Source: Bin87 sp965219925
GTDB lineage: Bacteria; Chloroflexota; Dehalococcoidia; Lucifugimonadales; UBA3495
Length of the DNA: 64,000 bases
Assembly: GCA_965219925.1 (NCBI GenBank)
Contig: OZ244795.1
Coordinates: forward strand, 496,001 to 560,000
Direction of reading: 5' to 3'
The translations under genes were made by a program, and so were the position numbers. The stretch's first letter is position 1. Each line of letters opens with the position of its first letter. Below, piece by piece: positions 45,026-54,392 of this stretch. The notes under the pieces are model-generated. The model made no database searches and had not been told where the DNA came from. It was given only the letters and a program-made list of their open reading frames with translations.

Positions 45026-45432
45026 TTTTCGCCTCCACATCAAGGACGTTTTAGTTCTACTGAAGCCCAGCTGTTGTTGTTGATCAGCGCAAAGGTCGGG
45101 GCCAATCGGCCAACGAGAATGGCGCCTGCCTTCGCAGCATGGTATCAGAAATCAGGGTTGCCGGATTGGCGGGGAGCTACCGGTCGTCATGAGGGCGTGC
45201 CACTTCACGCTGCTCCTCGATGGCGATATGTCGAGATTTTGCCGTTGGGAAAAGAATTGCTTGCGCCTCGTAACCCCAACCGAGGCCTGAGTAGACCCGC
45301 AGCAGCCGTGGTAGTATCAGGTGATGGTCCAGGGCCGCTGAAGATGCGCGCCCTATCAAATCAAAATCACGCAATCGGTCAGCGATTGAGGTTCCGGCAA
45401 CTGATTTCAGGCATATAACGGAGGTTATCATC
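45026..45432. other. Divergent intergenic region
   Basis: No gene seen. The promoters of the gamma-glutamyltransferase and amidase genes should lie here. Confidence 0.5.
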
Positions 45433-46938
45433 ATGGTGGTAAAACGCCCCACCGTCGAAGAGTTTTTCCGAATTGCACAGTCCTACAACCTGAACCCTTC
45501 GTCGGCCGACGTGGAGTCCTTTATTGAGTTGAGCCAGCCCATCCTGGACTCGTATGCCCGGTTGGACCAGCTTACTGCGCCCAGCTTGCCGGTCAAATAC
45601 CCCCGGTCCCCAGGGGTGCGACCCCAACCGGAAGACAACCCATTGGGGGCCTGGTACTGGCGTTGCGACATAACGGGTCCCCAGGGCGGAATCCTCTCCG
45701 GCAAGACCGTGGCCATCAAGGACAACGTCTGCGTGGCGGGCGTTCCCATGATGAACGGCACCAGCGTCCTCGAAGGCTACGTTCCCGACGTAGACGCCAC
45801 GCTCGTCACCCGGATTCTGGACGCCGGCGGCTCCGTCAAGGGCAAGTCGGTCTGCGAAAGCCTGTGCTTCTCCGGCGGCAGCCATACGTCGGACACCGGG
45901 CCGGTCCTCAACCCCCATGACCACACGCGCACCGCAGGAGGCTCCTCCAGCGGCAGCGCGGCGTTGGTCGCGGCGGGAGAGGTGGACATGGCCATCGGCG
46001 GCGACCAGGGTGGGTCGATCAGGATACCAGCCAGTTGGTGCGGCATTTACGGACTCAAGCCAACCTACGGACTGGTCCCCTATACGGGGGTCTTCCCAAT
46101 CGAACTGACCCTGGACCACACGGGGCCCATGGCGCGGACTGCCGCCGACCTGGCGCTGTTGCTGGAAGCAGTCGCCGGCCCCGACGGTCTGGATCCCAGG
46201 CAGAAGGCCGGACTTTCCGGGCAAGCCTATACCCAGGCGTTGACCGGAGACGTGACGGGGCTCCGCTTGGGCATTGTACAGCAAGGGTTCAATATGGCGG
46301 AGTCTGAAGCTGACGTGGACCAGGCCGTAGAAAACGCGGCCCGCTCGTTCGAGAGCATGGGGGGGCAGGTGGGAACGGTTTCCATACCCTGGCACCTGGA
46401 CGGAATCCACATTTGGAGGGCCATCGCGGTGGAGGGGGCAACGATGTTGATGGTAGCCGGCAACTGCATGGGCACCAATTGGAAGGGCCACTACACCACC
46501 GCTTTGCAGGACGTATATGCGCACGGATTGCAGAGCCGGGCCGATGACCTGTCGGAAACCACCAAGCTGGTGGTCTTGATGGGACAATATATGCAGGACA
46601 GGTATCACGGCCACTACTACTCCAAGGCTCAGAACCTGGCCAGGACGTTGACCCAAGCCTATGACCAGGCGCTCAGCGAGTATGACCTGCTGGTGATGCC
46701 CACCCTGCCAATGCAGGCGACGGTCATTCCGCCGGCCGATTGCAGTCGCCAGGAGTACACCGACCGGGCGCTGGAAATGATCCCCAACACCTGTCCCTTC
46801 GACGTAACCGGCCATCCGGCCATCTCGGTGCCGTGCGGGGTATCCGATGGCCTGCCCATAGGCATGATGTTGGTGGGGCGCATGGGGGATGACGCAACGG
46901 TGCTGCGCGCCGCCGATACCTACGGAAGAAACAATTAG
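45433..46938 (+). CDS. Amidase (amidase-signature family)
   Basis: A 501-residue amidase that hydrolyses amides to acids. The catalytic triad is visible: K96 in VAIKDN, Ser in GGSSSGS (about 171-173) and S195 in GGDQGGSIRIPAS. ATG at 45433 follows GGAGGTT. The nitrile hydratase of this window makes amides, so the two could form a nitrile pathway, but they are 43 kb apart and the amidase's substrate is not known. Confidence 0.93.
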   Translation: MVVKRPTVEEFFRIAQSYNLNPSSADVESFIELSQPILDSYARLDQLTAPSLPVKYPRSPGVRPQPEDNPLGAWYWRCDITGPQGGILSGKTVAIKDNVCVAGVPMMNGTSVLEGYVPDVDATLVTRILDAGGSVKGKSVCESLCFSGGSHTSDTGPVLNPHDHTRTAGGSSSGSAALVAAGEVDMAIGGDQGGSIRIPASWCGIYGLKPTYGLVPYTGVFPIELTLDHTGPMARTAADLALLLEAVAGPDGLDPRQKAGLSGQAYTQALTGDVTGLRLGIVQQGFNMAESEADVDQAVENAARSFESMGGQVGTVSIPWHLDGIHIWRAIAVEGATMLMVAGNCMGTNWKGHYTTALQDVYAHGLQSRADDLSETTKLVVLMGQYMQDRYHGHYYSKAQNLARTLTQAYDQALSEYDLLVMPTLPMQATVIPPADCSRQEYTDRALEMIPNTCPFDVTGHPAISVPCGVSDGLPIGMMLVGRMGDDATVLRAADTYGRNN

Positions 46939-47225
46939 ACGTAACAATTAGAGGTTGGCTACGGCAACACCGGGTCCGGATTCCCTCTGCAATCATCTTG
47001 GTCCAGTTTTCGGGGGTCGGACACCATGACCGGCTAAGCAAAGGGACTATTCGAACTCTTCGCCGGGATAGACCCTGCTTTGTCCGGGACTCCTGGATGG
47101 TTGGCGGTCGTCTCCAAAAATCGATTACCGGGCTATCCACGGACTGGACCGTCCATGAGAATCCGGTAGCCTGCAGGTGGCGAGCCGGTCAAATCATCAA
47201 CCAAAGGAATCAACCGGAGCAAAAG

Positions 47226-48056
47226 ATGATAGTAGTAACGGGAGCGTCGGGAAGGCTGGGACGCCGGGTAGTCCAGTTGCTGGTGGACCAAAACAGAGTA
47301 GTCCTGGCGACAGACCGATCGGCTACCGATGACCTTCCAGCCGAGTTTGTGCGTTGCGATCTCGTGGACGCCAAGGCAGTGGAGGGCATTCTCAAGGACG
47401 CGGAAGCCGTCGTCCACATGGGAGCTATCCCCGGGCCGCTGCGGGAAGACCCAAGGGTTATTTTCGAAAATAACGTGGCCAGCACCTTCAACGTCATGAT
47501 ATCGGCGGCGGAGTTGGGACTGCGGCGTGTAGTGTTCTCGTCCAGCGCCTTCGGCATGGGTTGGGCCCACGACGGGAACGCTTTCGTGCCGCTGTATCTG
47601 CCATTGGACGAGGAACATCCGATGATGCCTTTCGAGCCCTACGGCCTGTCCAAGCAGGTTGGAGAGGATATCGGCAGAATGATCGCCCGCAATTCAAACA
47701 CCACCGTCGTCAGCCTGCGGTTTACCAATGTGGCGCTTCCGGAAGTCCAGGCGGAGTTCCCCTGGCCGGCCCCTACACCGGAGAATCCCCTGACACTGGT
47801 GATGTGGGCCTACGCTGACGCCAGGGACGTGGCCGAGGCCCACGTATTGTCACTGGATGCAGAGATAGCAGGGTATGAGGCATTCATGATCGCCCAGCCT
47901 TCCAGTCGTTTCAAAGAGTCTACGATTGATCTGGTCAAAAACAACTTTGGCGACCGGGTGGAGATACGGGATGGGCTGAGCGGTACCGCCAGCGTAATCA
48001 GTACGGAAAAGGCGCAGCGACTGCTGGGCTGGAAACCTCGCCACGACTGGCGGTAA
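47226..48056 (+). CDS. NAD-dependent epimerase/dehydratase
   Basis: A 276-residue extended SDR: VTGASGRLGRRVV cofactor loop, FSSSAFGMGW, YGLSKQVGED (YxxxK) and RFTNVALPE. ATG at 47226 with GGAGCAAAAG upstream; the longer frame to 46998 has no signal. Could act on nucleotide sugars or uronates. It stands alone. Confidence 0.92.
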   Translation: MIVVTGASGRLGRRVVQLLVDQNRVVLATDRSATDDLPAEFVRCDLVDAKAVEGILKDAEAVVHMGAIPGPLREDPRVIFENNVASTFNVMISAAELGLRRVVFSSSAFGMGWAHDGNAFVPLYLPLDEEHPMMPFEPYGLSKQVGEDIGRMIARNSNTTVVSLRFTNVALPEVQAEFPWPAPTPENPLTLVMWAYADARDVAEAHVLSLDAEIAGYEAFMIAQPSSRFKESTIDLVKNNFGDRVEIRDGLSGTASVISTEKAQRLLGWKPRHDWR

Positions 48057-48445
48057 ACGGCGGCATTCCTCGGCATCTGGCGGACCGTCAGTAGAGACTG
48101 CCGCACGAAATCGGTGATTTGGGGCAAATGGTGGAGAGGGCGTCCGCCATTTTGGCTGAATATTTGAACTTGAACCAAGGTTGTTAGCGAGTCTGCAACC
48201 TAGCCTATACCATTTCATATGCGTATCGTTTTTTGAGTTTGCCCCGCACAGAGCCGGTGCTGGGTTACAGTCTGGCGATGTTCAGACCCAATTACCGTAG
48301 CGAAACCAGATTTTCCGCGCAGTTTCCCTTGCGGTTGCGGCGCCGGTCTTCATTGACACTACGCCCAGTATCGAATGCAGTTGGTTCTCAACGCCCCAAT
48401 TGCTGTGCACATTATCGTTGCATCTCTCTGGGGTGAAGGAGTGGC
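48057..48445. other. No gene seen
   Basis: 390 bases between the epimerase and the DHH pseudogene, with no convincing frame or known repeat of this window. Confidence 0.5.
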
Positions 48446-49436
48446 TCAGCAAGTAATAGCGGGATTCCGTACTGGATTGGTTCCGTAGTTGTCGGGTAGC
48501 GGTAATCCTGGCCACTGCCGGCAAGTCTGGTCAGCGGTGAACCGCTTGCAGCCCGGATACGTTGTCGCTGACGGCGGCGGCTCGGCCCGAACCACCGGTG
48601 GCTGGCTCTGGATGGGCTGGCTGAATCCAGCGGCGGCCGGGTGCCCTCCGCCGCCGAACTGCTTGGCCAACCGGCTCACGTCGAAGCCGTTGCTGCGGCT
48701 GCGCAGGCTCCACTTTCTGACCGTGGGCGACACGTCAAAGTAAATGGCCGCGAACGGCGACTCCGGATGCGTGTTGACCAGGTACTCGCCGATTTCGCTC
48801 TGCATGATCGGTGAGTTGACCACCGGAACCAGATGTTCTCCCACTTGCCCGAAGTGTGCTGACTGGACGATCTGTCGGACGTCCTGTTGCTTGCTCCGGA
48901 GGATGGTCTTGCCGGCTTCCACCACTCTCAAGTAGCCTTCGGCAGTCTCAAAGTCCCGGGCGATGTTGTCCCAGATAGCGAAGTCCATCTCGCGTGAGCT
49001 CAGATACGCGGATACGACGCGGCTATCGGGCAACTCCCAGGTCCAAAGGTCCTTGTCCTGGACGTAGAGCAGGAGCGTGGGCACCGCCAACCCGGTGTGA
49101 AAGTGTTCCCAGCTCAGGACGGCGCCCGATTTGGAGAGGTCTATATGGCAGTTCGGCCAGTTCCTGCTCTGCTGTGACGTGGTGGTCCAGCAGAATCACG
49201 TTGTCCTGCCCATGCCTGCGATGCAGCTCGCCCATCCGTTCCCGGTCAAAGGAGAAGTCCAGGATGTAAACCCTGGCGTCGTCATCCATCTGGGGGACCG
49301 GGTCGCCGTGATTCATGGGCAGGTACTGGGCACATTCTCCCAGAACACGGTGGGCAGCCCACGCGGCGCCGAACCCGTCGGGGCATGACGCATGGTAAAT
49401 GACCGCGGTCTTCTCTCTTTGCATGTTTGTCTCCAT
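48446..49436 (-). pseudogene. DHH-family phosphoesterase, frameshifted
   Basis: The first frame (from 49436) encodes AVIYHASCPDGFGAAWAAH, ARVYILDFSFDRE and LLDHHVTAEQELAELPY; the second frame resumes IDLSKSGAVLSWEHFHTG and runs to FGGGGHPAAAGF, the DHHA1 motif. The shift is a single-base change at about 49133-49143. The motifs are otherwise intact, so the loss may be recent or an assembly error. Confidence 0.8.
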
Positions 49437-49449
49437 ACCGGTGGCCGCG

Positions 49450-50580
49450 GCTGTTGCAAAAAAGCCCCGACCTGCTCGCGCATTGGCATATCGCCTGAGC
49501 GGTCATGATCCGTTTCCGCCTAACAGGATGTTGAAATTGGGTGGCAGAGTGGCGGTGTGTGGTTTGTGGACGTCGTAAGTACCGCAGTTTCCGGCCGCAA
49601 CCCACCGTTTTCACCCAGCCGAAGACCTCTTCAATCCGTTTTCTGGCCCGCTGACTACCCGGTATCCATCGTGGCAGTGGTGCGTCTGTCGATGGCCGAG
49701 CGCTGCTTCCGGGCCACATGGGGCGTTACCTTCAGGTTCCGGCATTCCCTGACAAAGGTCCTGGTGTCGTAGCCACGACCGGCGCCCACGGTGATGCGCC
49801 GGGCTCCCGGCGCTTACGCCAGCCTCTCCAACGCCGCGTCCCGTTCGCAGGCGCCATCGGCTGAGGTGAGACGCACGTCCACCACCAGTCCCTCCCGATT
49901 GTCCATCAGCACGTGGGCGCCGAAGCAAAGGCATGTTTCCTTGCTCTTGCCCTTCCTGGCCAGCCGGGCCTCCGGGTCGGTGGTGGACTGGTGGGTCTGG
50001 TTGCGGCGCCGCTCCCCGCGAAAGTCCACCACCGGATTGCGTCCCCCACCCTCACCGGAACTGTCGCCAGACGGCGGGTCTTGATCTCTGGGTCTGAAGC
50101 TCTTCACCGACGCCCACGCCTCGAGTAACGTGCCGTCCACACTGAAATGCTCCTCCGACAGCAACCGCTGTTCTCTGGCCTGCTCCACTATCTCAAGCAG
50201 AAACTCCCGCACCACGTCGGCGTCCAACAACCGCTGCCGATTCTTGGCAAACACCGAGTGGTCGAAGCTGTGGTCCATGATGTTCAGATCCAGAAACCAC
50301 TTGAACAGCAGGTCATGCTCCAACCGCTCACAGAATTGCCGCTCGCTGCGCACCGAGAATAGCGCCATCAGCAGGCAGGCTTTCAGCAGGTGCTCCGGCG
50401 GTATCGACGCTCGACCCTCCTGGGCGTACATCCGGTCAGGCGTACATCCGGTCAAAGGTGGGTCAGGGCCTGGTCCACCATGGGCTTGATGCGGCGGATG
50501 GGATGGCGCTGTGGGACCAGAGCATCCGGCGTAACCGCCGTTAGAATGGTGGCCTGTCGCGCTGCCTTGCCTCGCATAGA
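49450..50580 (-). pseudogene. IS5-family transposase remnant
   Basis: Reads MRGKAARQATILTAVTPDAL...RRIKPMVDQALTHL, then DRMYAQEGRASIPPEHLLKACLLMALFSVRSERQFCERL, HFSVDGTLLEAWASVKSF and, in another frame, RKRIEEVFGWVKT. An exact 16-bp tandem duplication (50423-50438 and 50439-50454) breaks the frame after ALTHL, and another shift separates the C-terminus. No intact ends identified. Confidence 0.85.
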
Positions 50581-50845
50581 GGAACCTCACTAACAGAGAT
50601 GGCTCATCCTATCACCCGCCGCTCACACCACCCTGATTTTCAACACCTTGCTAGTTTTACCGCATTCATAACCCCAGTAGGCGGCATGCTCCGCTCGCGT
50701 GGGGTGAGCATTTATACGGTGAGCCAGAGATTTCGAAGGGCAGTAGGGTACGGACGACATCGACTGTCGTTCCTTCGCGGCTCATATGCTCACTGCAAAA
50801 GGCACTACTCTTGAGTTCCTTATGGCTCTGTCGTAGCATGCTTCT

Positions 50846-51040
50846 ATGCCGTTAGCACTGGACACGTCGAGACAGTTTCGCTCGATCAATGAACTCACTG
50901 ATCTCGTTCAAGCTATCTCATTAGCACCCTTGACCGAATCCGAACCGGACTGGCTGGAGTGGAAACGCGAAGCGGACCTCAGCGACAGACGCTGGCACGT
51001 CTTAACCCGAATCCACCGAAGGGATTGGCGCTGGCGTTGA
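50846..51040 (+). pseudogene. AlbA_2 (Schlafen-type ATP-binding) N-terminal fragment
   Basis: A 64-residue frame: INELTDLVQAISLAPLTESEPDWLEWKREADLSDRRW, resembling the WxEWK start of AlbA_2-domain proteins, then lost after DWRWR. Whole proteins are several hundred residues, so this is a remnant. Confidence 0.5.
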
Positions 51041-51272
51041 CACAGGGGCTGATGGGTAGGGGAAGGCGAACGGGCCAGGCCAGATTCCAATAGATGGTGA
51101 TGAGGACGGCGTGAGGTGGCCGCACAGGCCCGATGATGGCGGCCCGCGGTGGCCATGGCGGGCGGAATTCGGTAGTGTGCAGGCAAGAGGCGCCCCTCGC
51201 GGACTGACTTGGCGCGAGTTGGCGGGGACGTTCAGTGGGCCGGATGGCGAGTCAGCGGCAGACGGGGCGCCG

Positions 51273-52757
51273 TCAGGCTGGGAGTGGTATGGCTCGCAAT
51301 CGTGCCAGGGCGCGACTGAACTGGGTTTCCCAGGGCCAACGCCGGGGAAGATGCAAAGTGAGGCGGCGCGCCGAGTGGGTGAGCCGTCCGGCGAGGGAGA
51401 AGAGCCGCCGCCGGAGTATCTTGGTGGTCACCACCGGCTCGCCCAGACTGATGCGCGCCGTCCAGCGAGCCAGGTTGTGGGCCAGGGTCATTCGGTTGTC
51501 ATTGCGAGGAGCGCAGCGACGTGGCAATCTCGTTGAGGTTGAGCACGTGCCGGGGAACCATCATTGCTACGGCGACGAGATTGCCACGCTGCGCTCGCAA
51601 TGACATGAGGAAAACCGAAAGGCCCTGGGTTGTGGGCGAGCACCTGGACGGCCAGCCAGGCGCCGTTGGCGGGAAAGCGGCCCGAGGGGAGATGGTTGAG
51701 CCCCACGCCGTACTTCAGGGCGCGGATGGCGTTCTCGATCTCGGCGTGGCGGCGATGGTCGGCCTCCAGTTCCAGGGTGTCTCCCTCTCGGTCGGTGATG
51801 AAGGCATGATAGCTGTGGTTGGCGAAGAGCGCCAGTTGGGAACCGGGCGTGGGCTTCACCCGGCGGACGATGAGGCGCACCGGTGTGGCGTCGGACTCAC
51901 TCTGGAAGGGCGTGTAGTCAGTTTCAGCCACGTCGGCGGCGGCGTCCATCCAGTAGGGGATCGGCGTCCAGTCCGCCTCGGGTATCGCCTCGATGAGATT
52001 GCGCAGGCTTTTGTGCTGGCGGACGGTGATGGAGAAGCGGGCATCCATCTCACGGCAGGCGGCGACCAGAGCGTGGGTGTAGAAGCCGCTGTCGGCGCGC
52101 ATGGTGGGCTGCCCGCTGGCCCCGCCGTAGCGCACCCGGCTCACCGTCTCCCGCAGGAAGTGGGCGGCGCCCGAACGGTGTTGGCGCGGCCCTCGCGCAG
52201 CCGGGCCATCAGCACGTCGCCGGTACCGGCGGCAATGGCCAGCAGCGGGTGATAGCCCCGCTGGCCGGTGTAGCCGTGGTGGCGGGCCCCTTACTTGACC
52301 AGACCGTAGGTTTCGCAGATGGTGGAGTCCAGGTCGATGGTCAGGGGCCCGTAGCCGGGTCCAGCCCCAGCCGACCAGGCCCGGGCCAGCATCTCGCGGC
52401 TCACCCGATCCAGCTGGCGGACATGGCCCCACCGGAAGCTGCGCAGGAATGTCCCCAGGGTGGATGGCGCCTTGACCGTGCAGCCGATGGCACCAGCCGT
52501 CCCGCCAGCGCGCAACACCGCAACACGTCGGCGTCGATGCAGTCACCGCCAGCCAGCGCAGACGCAACCAGGGTCAGCATCTTGTCGCCCGCATTCGCCC
52601 GCCCCGGCGCATCTGCGAGATCAACGTGGTTGTCGACGAGTTCACGCAGACCCAAGTGCTGGGCGAGGGTGCCCGGAAGGAGCAGCCCTGCATTGGCCAC
52701 CAGGCGGTGGTCGTCGAAGGCGATTTGAATGCGGTCGGGATGGTCAAGTGGTAGCAT
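51273..52757 (-). pseudogene. IS1380-family transposase remnant with mini-element inserted
   Basis: The N-terminal frame (from 52757) is FDDHRLVANAGLLLPGTLAQHLGLRELVD; a shifted frame carries MRADSGFYTHALVAACREMDARFSITVRQHKSLRN, ADHRRHAEIENAIRALKYGVGLNHLPSGRFPANGAWLAVQVLAHN, typical of IS1380. The mini-element at 51482-51627 sits after VLAHN; without it the frame continues LARWTARISLGEPVVTTK. Several stops and shifts show it is dead. Confidence 0.85.
51482..51627. mobile_element. CAGGG-type mini-element, copy 5
   Basis: 146 bp from CAGGGTCATTCGGTT to AACCGAAAGGCCCTG, with the perfect 10-bp direct repeat GGTTGTGGGC on both sides (51472-51481 and 51628-51637). Inserted into the IS1380 transposase frame. 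Confidence 0.92.
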
Positions 52758-52913
52758 CTATTCGGTGCTCCTTGTTTCGGGTTGGTTCTCTGTCTCGAAA
52801 ACCATTATCCCCGAAGCACAGGAGCACTTTCTTACCCCTTTAGCACGCCGCGACACTCATCTTGTCGGTGGATTGGGGCTAACATAGAAAGTGATGCAAT
52901 CATTGGGGGAAGG

Positions 52914-53084
52914 TCATATCCGGTCCAGGGTTGCCCGCAGTTGCTCCATGATGTTCTGTCCCTGGGCCTCGGTGCCCTTGGCAGTGCAACCGGCAATGTA
53001 CAGAGTGTCGCCGGCCCGCACGCCACGGCTGAATGTGGGGACGGACGGCGCGATGTCCGGGTAGTTCTTGCTGAACTTTTCCCT
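52914..53084 (-). pseudogene. RidA-family remnant
   Basis: 56 residues: EKFSKNYPDIAPSVPTFSRG, VRAGDTLYIAGCTAKGTEAQGQNIMEQLRATLDRI, the first half of a RidA/YjgF imine-iminium hydrolase. A stop follows where the family continues. The start codon position reads AGG where ATG is expected, with GGGAGGG at correct spacing, suggesting point mutation. It lies 21 bases behind the CoA-transferase. Confidence 0.7.
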
Positions 53085-53105
53085 TTCAGCCCTCCCAATA
53101 GTGGA

Positions 53106-54314
53106 TTAGATAACCCTCGCCGCTCGCAGCAGTCCCAGGTCCCGGACCGTGAGGCCCAGCTCACCACACAGAATTTCGACGTTGTGTTCGCCCAGGCGGG
53201 GCGCCGGTCGGGCCGATGCCATGGCGTTTTCTCCGTCGATAAAGAATCCCGAACCCGGGTATTTCAATAGGCCGGCCCTGGCATGGTCCATCTCGACGAA
53301 GAACCCTCTCTCTTCCAGGTGCGGCGATTTCATTACCTGCTGCGGCGTCTGAACCAGCCCTATGACCAGGCCCCGGGCCATGGTCTCTCGCATCAAGTCC
53401 AGGTTGGTCCACTGGGCCAGCTTGGGGGCCACCAGTCCATGAAGCTCCTCCCAGTGTTCCATCCGGCCGGCGCCGGACGCGAACTTGGAGTCCAGCAGCC
53501 CCGGCTCCTCCAGAAACTCGGCCCACGCCTGCATAGGACGGCCGCCGGTGCCAGCCGTGGTGAGTGTTACTTCTCCATCCAAGGTGGGCAGGTGCATCCC
53601 GTCCATTACGTTGCCGTCACTGCCGCCGCGGTGGGGGTTGCGTCCAGTGTAGGTGTAGGGGTGAATCAGCCCGGAGGGGGTGCTGACGGCGGCCTCCATG
53701 GTCGAGACATCGATGTGGGTACCTTTTCCTGACTGCTCCCGCCGCAACAGCGCCGCCATTACCGCCACCGCCCCGTTGCGGGCAGCGGTAATCTCCATCT
53801 GCTGCAGGGCCGTGCCCATGGGCGGTTGGCTGGCCGAGCCTGTTACCGCGTAAAGGTAGCCCCCCATGGCCTGAGCCACCAGATCATCGCCCTGGTAGCT
53901 GGCATAGGGCCCGTCCTGACCAAAATAGGTGATGGAAACCAGGATCAGACCGGGGTTGGATTGGGACAGCTGTTCATAGCCCAGTCCCAATTCCGCCAGC
54001 CTCCCCGGTGGACAGCTCTCAAGAATAATATCCGCAGTGGTGGCCAATCGCTCGAAAAGCTCCCGACCTTCTGCCTGCTCCACATCCAGTGTGATGCCCC
54101 GCTTGTTGGTATTGAAGGCAAGGTAGGAGGTGCCCCGGTCGGGATGGGGAACCTCGTCAATAAAGGGCGGCTCGTGGCGGGCCTGGTCGCCCCAGCCGGG
54201 CGGCTCAACCTTGATGGTGTCCGCGCCCTGGTCGGCCAGCAGCTTGGCGCAATAGGCGCCCGAGGGTCGGTGGGCCAGTTCAAGTACGCGCAATTCTGAA
54301 AGTATTCCGGGCAT
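53106..54314 (-). CDS. CaiB/BaiF family III CoA-transferase, Asp-to-Glu variant
   Basis: A 402-residue family III CoA-transferase: LRVLELAHRPSGAYCAKLLADQGADTIKVE start, NTNKRGITLDV, and an active-site segment LQQMEITAARNGAVAV in which the usual catalytic Asp is Glu (E173). The C-terminal LVQTPQQVMKSPHLEERGFFVEMDH matches. With this change CoA-transfer is uncertain. Followed by the RidA remnant; the neighbour at 54393 is another, more typical CoA-transferase on the same strand. Confidence 0.9.
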   Translation of the reverse strand: MPGILSELRVLELAHRPSGAYCAKLLADQGADTIKVEPPGWGDQARHEPPFIDEVPHPDRGTSYLAFNTNKRGITLDVEQAEGRELFERLATTADIILESCPPGRLAELGLGYEQLSQSNPGLILVSITYFGQDGPYASYQGDDLVAQAMGGYLYAVTGSASQPPMGTALQQMEITAARNGAVAVMAALLRREQSGKGTHIDVSTMEAAVSTPSGLIHPYTYTGRNPHRGGSDGNVMDGMHLPTLDGEVTLTTAGTGGRPMQAWAEFLEEPGLLDSKFASGAGRMEHWEELHGLVAPKLAQWTNLDLMRETMARGLVIGLVQTPQQVMKSPHLEERGFFVEMDHARAGLLKYPGSGFFIDGENAMASARPAPRLGEHNVEILCGELGLTVRDLGLLRAARVI

Positions 54315-54392
54315 GGTCTCTCCAACAATTGCTTATTCACGAATGTTAATATCGCTACTCTTCGCGATTGTTCGTGTGCCCTGGCGCATGAA

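Noticed and set aside
21428..51637. Repeated TCATTGCGAG blocks as a possible CRISPR array
   Set aside because: Copies are dispersed over the whole window, inverted as well as direct, and of variable spacing. There are no regular spacers and no intact cas genes nearby; only a frameshifted Cas4-like fragment was seen.
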